DNA of 46,656 bases, from assembly GCA_937928405.1 (NCBI GenBank), contig CALFWZ010000150.1, positions 1 to 46,656 on the forward strand. Reading direction: 5' to 3'. Below the pieces are notes generated by a model. The model saw only the letters and a list, made by a program, of their open reading frames with translations. It was not told the DNA's origin and did no database searches. Positions 40,013-46,656 of the stretch are shown here, piece after piece (within the stretch, counting starts at the first letter, position 1; every line of letters starts with the position of its first letter). The translations under genes were made by a program, and so were the position numbers. The stretch comes from an uncultured Saprospiraceae bacterium (GTDB lineage: Bacteria > Bacteroidota > Bacteroidia > Chitinophagales > Saprospiraceae).

Positions 40013-41650
40013 ATGAAAATAACCATTGCTCAACTTAACTTTCTGATAGGCGATTTTACTGGCAACGTCGACAAAATGTTAGCGGCCGTCGAGACTGCAA
40101 AAAAAGAAGGTGCCGATATTATTTGTTTTAGCGAATTGGCTACTTGTGGCTATCCACCTCGAGATTTTTTAGAATTTGGTGATTTTATCCGCCAAGCAGA
40201 AAAGGCGATTAAACGATTGGCGAAAGCCGCTAAAAAAATTGCCATCGTCGTAGGTTCACCCGCTCGTAATCCAGTAGTGGAAGGAAAAGATTTATTCAAC
40301 GCTGCGTACTTTCTGGCGGACGGGAAAATAAAACAGGTGGCTCATAAAGCGCTGTTACCCACTTATGATGTCTTTGACGAATATCGGTATTTTGAGCCTG
40401 GAAATGAATTTAAGATTGTACGATATAAAGGTAAGCGAATCGCGCTGACCGTCTGTGAAGACATCTGGAATATTGGTAATAAAAATCCACTGTATACCGT
40501 CTGTCCAATGGACGAAATGATGCCACAAAAACCGGATTTTATTTTAAACCTTTCGGCCTCCCCTTTTAGTTTTACGCAGGCCAAAAGTCGAATCAAAGTC
40601 GTACGCGCCAACATCAAACGTTACGGGATTCCCATGTTTTATGTAAATCATGCTGGTGCGCAAACCGAACTTATTTTTGACGGAGGTTCTATTGTTATGT
40701 CCGCTAACGGAAAGCTACATGACGAGCTGCCTTACTTCGAAGAATGTGTTCGTACCTATGATTTAGAGAAAGTAATGAATAATAAAAAGAGTCGTCCACA
40801 GCCAAAAGATAAGATGGCTTTGATTCATGATGCATTGGTGTTGGGCGTAAAAGATTATTTTGGGAAATTAGGATTCAAAAAAGCGATTTTAGGCTTGTCG
40901 GGTGGAATTGATTCGGCAGTGACGGCAGTCATTGCGGTGCGTGCCTTAGGAAAGGAAAACGTCCGAGTTGTATTGATGCCTTCTCAGTATTCTTCCGATC
41001 ATAGTGTCAATGATGCCAAAGAGCTGGCAGAAAATATGGGGATTGAATACGATATTATCAATATTAAAAAAGTTTATGATAGTTATTTAAAAACGTTGAA
41101 ACCACAGTTTAAAGGATTACCGTTTAATATCGCAGAAGAAAATTTGCAAGCCCGGTCTCGAGGAATGTTGCTGATGGCTCTATCCAATAAATTCGGTCAT
41201 ATTGTATTAAACACTTCCAATAAAAGCGAAGCGGCGGTGGGCTACGGAACGCTCTATGGTGATATGTGTGGTGGACTTTCTGTGATTGGAGATGTATATA
41301 AAACGGAGGTTTTTGAATTAGCTCGCTACATGAATAAAGACGGTGAAGTAATTCCCAAAAATACGATTACCAAACCACCGAGTGCAGAATTGCGTCCCAA
41401 TCAAAAAGACTCTGATAGTTTACCGGACTATGATATCTTAGACGAAGTTTTATTTCAATACATTGAAAAAAGGAAAGGTCCGAAAGCAATCATTAAAATG
41501 GGTTTTGATGAAAAATTGGTTCGTCGAATTTTAAGATTGGTGAATATCAACGAGTTTAAAAGATACCAGACGGCTCCAGTATTGAGAGTATCCTCAAAGG
41601 CGTTTGGAATGGGAAGAAGAATGCCGATTGTAGGAAAATATTTAAGCTAG
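40013..41650 (+). CDS. nadE: Glutamine-dependent NAD+ synthase
   Basis: NadE makes NAD+ from deamido-NAD+ with glutamine as nitrogen donor. The 545-residue protein has an N-terminal nitrilase-type glutaminase with the catalytic triad: Glu41 in CFSELATCGYPPRD, Lys112 in HKALLPTYDV and Cys148 in ALTVCEDIW. The C-terminal synthase domain carries the P-loop SGGIDSAV (about 296-303) and the KSEAAVGYGTLYGDMCGG motif. Length and layout match the two-domain bacterial form. The next gene on the same strand starts 9 bases later, so they are likely cotranscribed. Confidence 0.96.
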   Translation: MKITIAQLNFLIGDFTGNVDKMLAAVETAKKEGADIICFSELATCGYPPRDFLEFGDFIRQAEKAIKRLAKAAKKIAIVVGSPARNPVVEGKDLFNAAYFLADGKIKQVAHKALLPTYDVFDEYRYFEPGNEFKIVRYKGKRIALTVCEDIWNIGNKNPLYTVCPMDEMMPQKPDFILNLSASPFSFTQAKSRIKVVRANIKRYGIPMFYVNHAGAQTELIFDGGSIVMSANGKLHDELPYFEECVRTYDLEKVMNNKKSRPQPKDKMALIHDALVLGVKDYFGKLGFKKAILGLSGGIDSAVTAVIAVRALGKENVRVVLMPSQYSSDHSVNDAKELAENMGIEYDIINIKKVYDSYLKTLKPQFKGLPFNIAEENLQARSRGMLLMALSNKFGHIVLNTSNKSEAAVGYGTLYGDMCGGLSVIGDVYKTEVFELARYMNKDGEVIPKNTITKPPSAELRPNQKDSDSLPDYDILDEVLFQYIEKRKGPKAIIKMGFDEKLVRRILRLVNINEFKRYQTAPVLRVSSKAFGMGRRMPIVGKYLS

Positions 41651-41659
41651 GTTATCCGG

Positions 41660-42121
41660 ATGAGCGCAACTAATCAACACTGGCATTTAAAAACCTTTGA
41701 CGAGTTAACCAACCAAGAACTCTACGGAATTCTACAATTACGAACGGAGGTTTTTGTGGTAGAACAAACCTGTGTTTTTCAAGATATGGATGGGAAAGAT
41801 GATCAGGATTGTCAACATGTTTTTTGTGAAATAGATGGAAAAGTTATTGCCTGTGCGCGATTTTTTCCGCCAGGTGTGATGTACCAAGAAGCTGCGTTGG
41901 GTCGAATTTGTACAAGTCCGGCACATCGTGGAACGGGGCTCGGGAAGGAATTGATGAATAGGTCAATAGCAGAAATGGAGCGATTTTTTCCCAATCAACC
42001 TATCCGGATTGGAGCACAGACTTATTTGAATGAATTTTATAAAAGCTTTGGTTTTGTCAATGTAAGCGACGTCTATCTGGAAGACGGGATTGAGCATGTG
42101 GAAATGGTAAAAACACCCTAA
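41660..42121 (+). CDS. ElaA-like GNAT acetyltransferase
   Basis: The 153-residue protein resembles ElaA of enterobacteria: LYGILQLRTEVFVVEQTCVF near the N-terminus, then the acetyl-CoA loop HRGTGLGKELM. The C-terminal IRIGAQTYLNEFYKSFGF is typical of the family. The substrate of ElaA is unknown. It follows nadE by 9 bases and shares a bidirectional terminator with the convergent gene downstream. Confidence 0.88.
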   Translation: MSATNQHWHLKTFDELTNQELYGILQLRTEVFVVEQTCVFQDMDGKDDQDCQHVFCEIDGKVIACARFFPPGVMYQEAALGRICTSPAHRGTGLGKELMNRSIAEMERFFPNQPIRIGAQTYLNEFYKSFGFVNVSDVYLEDGIEHVEMVKTP

Positions 42122-42249
42122 ATTCAGCTATTTAGATTTTTTATATTTGGTATTATCTTTTTTGATGTATCTAAAATTAGAGACTAAAATGATTGGAAGG
42201 AAGGAAGAAATTAAGCGTATTAAAGCCTGATTATTTAAGACCTCTACAA

Positions 42250-42294
42250 AAAAAAAAACGCAGCAAGAAATCAATGTTCCTTGCTGCGTTTTTT
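42250..42294. terminator. Bidirectional terminator between elaA-like and T9SS-tail genes
   Basis: CGCAGCAAG (42259-42267) pairs with CTTGCTGCG (42280-42288). It is preceded by A8-plus and followed by T6, so either strand has a hairpin followed by a T run. It sits between convergent genes. Confidence 0.85.
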
Positions 42295-42314
42295 GGTAAA
42301 TATTTTTTATCAGC

Positions 42315-42656
42315 TTAGAGCTTTCGCAATCGCCGTGTCGTAATTATTTTATTCTCATCGCTAATTAACTGGATAAGGTACATGCCATTTTCAATATCCG
42401 CTACATTATAACGATGACCTTCGATCACTTTAAACACTCGAATTTCTTTTCCAATTAAATTTAGAATACGAATTGTTCCAACACCTTTATCAGAACTCAG
42501 TCCAATAAAATCCGTTGTTGGGTTGGGGAATACTTTGATTTTCTTAGTAGGCTGGTGGGTATTACTTGCACTGGCTGCAAGAAGACCTGTTGACTGAGCC
42601 GACAGGCCAGCAGTTAGAAAAAAGGATAATAAAATTAAGAGTAAAGTTTGCTTCAT
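42315..42656 (-). CDS. Miniature secreted protein: signal peptide plus T9SS type A tail
   Basis: This 113-residue protein consists of a signal peptide (MKQTLLLILLSFFLTAGLSAQ), a short spacer of ~18 residues, and a T9SS type A sorting-like domain (KIKVFPNPTTDFIGLSS at about 39-55, ending GMYLIQLISDENKIITTRRL). No cargo domain is present. It may be an orphan sorting tail, a sensor or decoy of the secretion pore, or the tail of a gene that lost its cargo. The frame is intact and has a terminator, so it is likely expressed. The start is the only ATG ahead of the signal peptide. Confidence 0.82.
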   Translation of the reverse strand: MKQTLLLILLSFFLTAGLSAQSTGLLAASASNTHQPTKKIKVFPNPTTDFIGLSSDKGVGTIRILNLIGKEIRVFKVIEGHRYNVADIENGMYLIQLISDENKIITTRRLRKL

Positions 42657-42944
42657 CTATTCGTCAATTTCTTCGTTTTTCAATATCCCTAGTAAAGTAA
42701 GGATTTATCTTCGGATTTTCAAGTATGCTCGAAAAGTTTAACGGAATTTAACATGAAGCGGACAATAAAGCTCCATATTGCAAAACTATTAACGTATATA
42801 TTACAAAGATCGTTCCTATATAGTTTAAGTTTTAATATAAATTGTTTTTATTTAAGTGTCTTAACATGGCAAAAAAATGACCTGAATCATTTTATGCGAT
42901 TCAAGCCATTTAAAAATTTATCTAATTGCTAATGCAAATTTGTT

Positions 42945-44867
42945 CTATAATCGCTCCTCAATGTAGGCTGCGAATTCCTGGACACTCATACTTCCTTTGT
43001 CACCATCGCCCTGTACGCGCAATGCGACTTGTCCTGCTTCGGCTTCTTTTTCACCAACAATAAGCATAAAAGGAATCTTTTTTAATTCGGTGTCACGGAT
43101 TTTTTTACCAATCGTTTCACTACGATCATCTATATAACCTCTTACATCCTTAGCCGCCAATTCTGCTTTTACCTTTTCACAATAAGGAATAAAACGGTCA
43201 CTGATCGGCAGTAAGGCAAATTGCTCCGGCATTAACCACAACGGAAATTTACCAGCACAATGCTCAATCAATACGCCAATAAATCGTTCCATACTACCAA
43301 AAGGCGCACGGTGAATCATCACGGGACGGTGCGATTGATTGTCCGCTCCGACATATTCCAATTCGAATCTCTCTGGTAAATTATAATCTACTTGGATCGT
43401 TCCTAATTGCCAACTACGTTTCAAGGCATCCTTGACCATAAAATCCAACTTAGGACCATAAAACGCGGCTTCACCTAATTCGGTAACGGTTTCTAATCCT
43501 ACTTCTTTCGTGGCATCAATAATTGCCTGTTCAGCCTTTTCCCAATTTTCGTCTGAACCAATATATTTTTGTTTGTTTTCTGGATCACGTAAGGAAATCT
43601 GGGCTGTAAAATCTTCAAACCCTAGTTTTTTTATCACATGCATCGTCAGATCCAATACATTTAGAAATTCCTCTTTCAATTGATCTGGCGTGCAAAAAAT
43701 ATGCGCATCATCCTGTGTAAAACCACGGACGCGTGTCAAGCCATGTAGCTCTCCACTTTGTTCGTAACGATATACCGTTCCGAATTCGGCGATTCGAATA
43801 GGCAACTCTTTGTAAGAATGTGGACGATGACCGAAGACCTCACAGTGGTGTGGACAGTTCATCGGTTTGAGCAAAAATTCCTCCCCTTCTCGTGGGGTAT
43901 GAATTGGCTGAAAACTGTCTTCGCCATATTTTTCATAATGACCAGAAGTTACGTATAAATCTTTTTTTCCAATATGAGGCGTGATAACTGGTTGATAACC
44001 TCGCTTGATTTGTTCTTTCTTTAGAAAGTCTTCCAAACGGGTACGCAAGGCTGTTCCTTTGGGTAACCAAATAGGTAATCCAGCGCCTACTTTTTCGGAA
44101 AACATAAACAACTCTAATTCAGCACCTAATTTACGATGATCCCGCTTTTTAGCTTCTTCCAGTAAGTGTAAATACTCTTTTAATTCTTTTTGTTTTGGAA
44201 AAGTGATCCCGTAAATTCGAGTCATCTGCTGTCGACTATCATCACCTTGCCAGAAAGCCCCTGCTACATTGGTTAATTTTACCGCTTTGATCGTACCCGT
44301 GTGTTCGATGTGTGGTCCACGACAAAGATCTACAAAGTTTCCATGCGCATATAAACTCAAGGCTTCGTCTTCTCCACGTTTTTCAATCAACTCAATTTTA
44401 TATTCATCTCCTTTGTCAGAAAAATATTTTAAGGCGTCTGCTTTTGAAATTGGTTTCCGAACAAAAGGAGATTTGGTGCGTGCTAGTTCTAAAAATTTCT
44501 GTTCAATTTTTGGAAAATCGTCTGAAGAGATTTTATGTTCTCCTGGATCCACATCATAATAAAAACCATTGTCGATTGCTGGGCCCGTTCCGAATTTGAT
44601 GCCCGGATAGACGGCTTCGAGCGCTTCGGCCATTAAGTGTGCCGAAGAATGCCAGAAGGTTTTTTTCCCATCTTGATCTCGCCAAGTCAGTAGTTCAATT
44701 TTTGCATCTTGTTCGATGGGGCGATTGGCGTCCCATACTTCGCCATTAACGCGAGCAGAAAGTACATTACGGGCGAGCCCTTCGCTGATAGATTTGGCGA
44801 CATCCATTGAAGTAGCGCCGGATTCATAAGAACGGACAGAGCCGTCGGGTAAGGTGATGTTGATCAT
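42945..44867 (-). CDS. thrS: Threonine--tRNA ligase
   Basis: Threonyl-tRNA synthetase charges tRNA-Thr. The 640-residue protein has an N-terminal TGS domain ([20 protein letters not shown]) and the editing domain with [11 protein letters not shown] near 75. The class II core contains [11 protein letters not shown] and [25 protein letters not shown] motif 2. Motif 3 is [17 protein letters not shown], and an anticodon-binding domain forms the C-terminal end ([17 protein letters not shown]). Length is standard. In many bacteria infC, rpmI and rplT follow thrS. Here they do not: the next gene on the same strand is the T9SS-tail protein. Confidence 0.97.
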   Translation of the reverse strand: MINITLPDGSVRSYESGATSMDVAKSISEGLARNVLSARVNGEVWDANRPIEQDAKIELLTWRDQDGKKTFWHSSAHLMAEALEAVYPGIKFGTGPAIDNGFYYDVDPGEHKISSDDFPKIEQKFLELARTKSPFVRKPISKADALKYFSDKGDEYKIELIEKRGEDEALSLYAHGNFVDLCRGPHIEHTGTIKAVKLTNVAGAFWQGDDSRQQMTRIYGITFPKQKELKEYLHLLEEAKKRDHRKLGAELELFMFSEKVGAGLPIWLPKGTALRTRLEDFLKKEQIKRGYQPVITPHIGKKDLYVTSGHYEKYGEDSFQPIHTPREGEEFLLKPMNCPHHCEVFGHRPHSYKELPIRIAEFGTVYRYEQSGELHGLTRVRGFTQDDAHIFCTPDQLKEEFLNVLDLTMHVIKKLGFEDFTAQISLRDPENKQKYIGSDENWEKAEQAIIDATKEVGLETVTELGEAAFYGPKLDFMVKDALKRSWQLGTIQVDYNLPERFELEYVGADNQSHRPVMIHRAPFGSMERFIGVLIEHCAGKFPLWLMPEQFALLPISDRFIPYCEKVKAELAAKDVRGYIDDRSETIGKKIRDTELKKIPFMLIVGEKEAEAGQVALRVQGDGDKGSMSVQEFAAYIEERL

Positions 44868-45216
44868 TCTTAAATATTGACGAGTCTAAAGCATATTGTA
44901 CAAGTAATATTCTCTGGACTCTTTTAGAAAATAAATGTTTTAGTGTTTACGTCTGAGTAGAGGACAAAAGGTCTAAAAAATCCTTAGTGCCTTTGTGGCA
45001 TTTTAATTTTGTCCTGTACGTAGTCTTTACGCAGCGAAACTTAAAAAAGTTCCTGAAAAAACAATTCAAAAGTAAGCCTTTTTGCTGGGGTGACCAATGA
45101 TTTTTAAGGAGATTTGGCAGGATAGAAAATTAACGTACGCTAAACCTAATTCGATCAATCCGTGTTACAAATTGGTTAATCAATTCAATTAAAAATTTAT
45201 TCTAAATAATAATAGT
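44868..45216. other. 349-base intergenic region between thrS and pirin gene
   Basis: This is the divergent upstream region of thrS and the pirin gene. I see no convincing promoter, leader peptide or structured RNA. It is AT-rich toward the pirin start. Confidence 0.45.
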
Positions 45217-45987
45217 ATGGGACTTACCATCATTTCTAAGAAAGAACAAGCTTATGGCCAGTTTAACAACGGTCAGATTATTGAAAATAAACCGATTGGA
45301 TTTCCTCGGGAAGGAGGACCTACACGACCTTATTCTAGCTTATTTTATTGGGCGTACGCCGAAGCGAAAGTAGATAGCACGATTGGATTGCATCCGCACC
45401 AAGGGTTTGAAATTATGTCTTTTGTGTTGAATGGAAAAATCAGACATTTTGATACCAAGCTTGACGGTTGGCGAGATTTAGAAAAAGGTGACGTACAAAT
45501 TATCAGAGCTGGGAAAGGCATCAGTCACGCAGAATTTATGGCCCAAGACGCGGTCATGTTTCAAATTTGGATGGATCCAAATATTAATAAAACCATGCAG
45601 CAGGAGGCGACTTACGATGATTATCCTGCATCGGACTTTCCAACGGAGCACCGAGATGGAATAGAGGTCACTACGTATACTGGTACACCGGAAGCACCCC
45701 TCAAGATGGACACACCAGGAGTGACCATCGCGCGGTGGGAGCTAAAGGCTACCCAAAAAGGACAGACAGTTTCCTTGCGACCAGATGAGGTTTATTCAAT
45801 TTATGTATTAAACGGAACGGGAAGTTTTAATGACCAATCCGTGGCACCTGACGATTTTATTATTATTGAAAATGCGGAAGAACTCGAACTGATAACAGAA
45901 GAGGGGATGACGCTTTTTGTGATTGCCTCGCCGGTGAATGTTGGTTATCCTACGTATGGAGAAATGATGCAGCGGAGGATGGGGTAG
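45217..45987 (+). CDS. Pirin family protein (cupin fold)
   Basis: The 256-residue protein has the pirin N-terminal cupin motif: GLHPHQGFEIMSFVLNGKI, with metal ligands His and Glu, and RAGKGISHAEF as the second motif. A C-terminal cupin lobe holds PDEVYSIYVLNGTG. Many bacterial pirins have quercetinase or regulatory activity; which applies is not deducible. The gene stands alone, divergent from thrS, and is convergent with the frameshifted gene at the right edge. Confidence 0.9.
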   Translation: MGLTIISKKEQAYGQFNNGQIIENKPIGFPREGGPTRPYSSLFYWAYAEAKVDSTIGLHPHQGFEIMSFVLNGKIRHFDTKLDGWRDLEKGDVQIIRAGKGISHAEFMAQDAVMFQIWMDPNINKTMQQEATYDDYPASDFPTEHRDGIEVTTYTGTPEAPLKMDTPGVTIARWELKATQKGQTVSLRPDEVYSIYVLNGTGSFNDQSVAPDDFIIIENAEELELITEEGMTLFVIASPVNVGYPTYGEMMQRRMG

Positions 45988-46003
45988 GTGACGTAAATTT
46001 TTG

Positions 46004-46656
46004 CTATTTCTTCCATTTATCATAGCCATAACTTGTATCACCTCTTGTACGACCATTAAGAACAAATAAATCCAAGTAGTTATTAAAGAGCGCCTTATTG
46101 ACAGAACAGTTTTTATCATCCAAATATCTTACTTCCAAACCATTAATAATAGCTTGACTAATCTTGAATGGTACTATTTTATAAGTAGGATATTTATTTT
46201 GAATTTCAGCTTCCAATGACTCAAACAACGCTTTAAACTCTTCAATAGGAGAAGTGATTACTACATTGGTGGCAGTATATCTATGAATATCCTTTTGAAT
46301 AGTAGTCTCTTCCGTACCATAGATTTGATAGAATTCACCTAATAAACTAACCGAAAAATATATTTTTTTTGTAATGCGTACAATTATTATCATTGGTCGT
46401 ACTTTCTATAATGATAGAGGAACTTAAACTCGGTGCTTGTCCCATGGTCGTTCCTTCTATTTCTTTATTTAATTTTTTACCAAGGTGCTTTTCAAAGCTC
46501 GTCCACGTACGGTCATAATTATCTCTATTATGAATATTTTCAATAAGTGTTTTTTCTAGTAATTCTATTCCATGATAATTATGATAAATTCCTCTACCTT
46601 CTTCACCTTTCTGAATTCCAATTGGATAATACTTTTTTATAGCTTCGTAAATAGGC
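46004..46656 (-). pseudogene. Unrecognised gene, frameshifted and cut by the window edge
   Basis: Two overlapping frames belong together. The upstream part, entering from the right edge, reads PIYEAIKKYYPIGIQKG and so on to THYKKNIFFG-stop. The downstream part continues as SVSLLGEFYQIYGTEETTIQ to SYGYDKWKK. The switch falls at a run of eight A residues on the minus strand (complement of 46363-46370). Seven would restore one frame (THYKKIYFSVSLLG). A true frameshift mutation, a sequencing error or a programmed slip are all possible. I do not recognise the protein family. The start lies outside the window. Downstream of it is the pirin gene, in the opposite direction. Confidence 0.65.

Noticed and set aside
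1..46656. CRISPR arrays, tRNA or rRNA genes, phage or transposase genes
   Set aside because: I saw no regularly spaced repeat array, no cloverleaf with a GTTCRA loop, and no recombinase motif.

Overview
The window comes from a Bacteroidota chromosome, possibly a Saprospiria-like lineage. The class is inferred only from overall gene flavour and is uncertain. Evidence for the phylum: type IX secretion (T9SS) C-terminal sorting domains on two proteins, an uppS-bamA gene pair, several small outer-membrane barrel proteins with N-terminal signal peptides, few strong Shine-Dalgarno sites, and promoters of the Bacteroidota form TTTG / TAnnTTTG. Most of the window is ordinary, AT-leaning housekeeping DNA. 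I see no rRNA, tRNA, CRISPR array, transposase or integrase.

Layout. 0.2-9.6 kb: an unrecognised gene, uvrA, a BlaI-type repressor with its M56/BlaR1-like partner (fused to TonB-C and T9SS domains), an outer-membrane barrel, a GH73-LysM peptidoglycan hydrolase and an SH3 lipoprotein. 9.6-12.3 kb: an orphan HD-Pycsar-type membrane effector and a DUF937 gene, each followed by one copy of a ~190 bp MITE-like palindromic element; the two copies lie in inverted orientation. 12.3-15.2 kb: a GNAT acetyltransferase, a TonB-C protein and a TlpA-like thioredoxin lipid/periplasm protein. 15.5-18.6 kb: recJ directly abutted by an Rpn-family PD-(D/E)XK nuclease gene, followed by two free-standing copies of that nuclease's C-terminal domain. 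18.6-24.8 kb: trmB, an outer-membrane barrel, an M50 site-2-type protease with CBS domains, an alpha/beta hydrolase and uvrB. 25.3-28.1 kb: a large unrecognised lipoprotein and a small unrecognised cytosolic protein. 28.2-33.1 kb: bamA, uppS and an SH3 protein. 33.5-36.2 kb: a metallo-beta-lactamase-fold enzyme and a ComM/YifB AAA ATPase. 36.2-36.8 kb: a four-helix-bundle (S23/IVS-type) gene between 109 bp near-identical direct repeats. 37.0-42.1 kb: a PIF1-like helicase, a small lipoprotein, nadE and an ElaA-like acetyltransferase. 42.3-46.7 kb: a miniature T9SS-tail protein, thrS, a pirin and a frameshifted partial gene running off the right edge.

The strongest candidate for an undescribed arrangement is the rpn locus (17287-18567). 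Rpn nucleases are known in enterobacteria as toxin-antitoxin genes-within-genes, with the C-terminal domain translated separately as the antitoxin. Here the internal start is visible, and the same C-terminal domain also appears twice more as separate downstream ORFs. Each copy begins with the same MPITYDIE motif and has its own AGGA-type site, and the copies differ in the number of four-residue repeats. The second tier is the MITE-like pair, whose hairpins keep pairing through compensatory changes, the orphan Pycsar-type effector with a degenerate HD site, and the direct-repeat-flanked four-helix gene.
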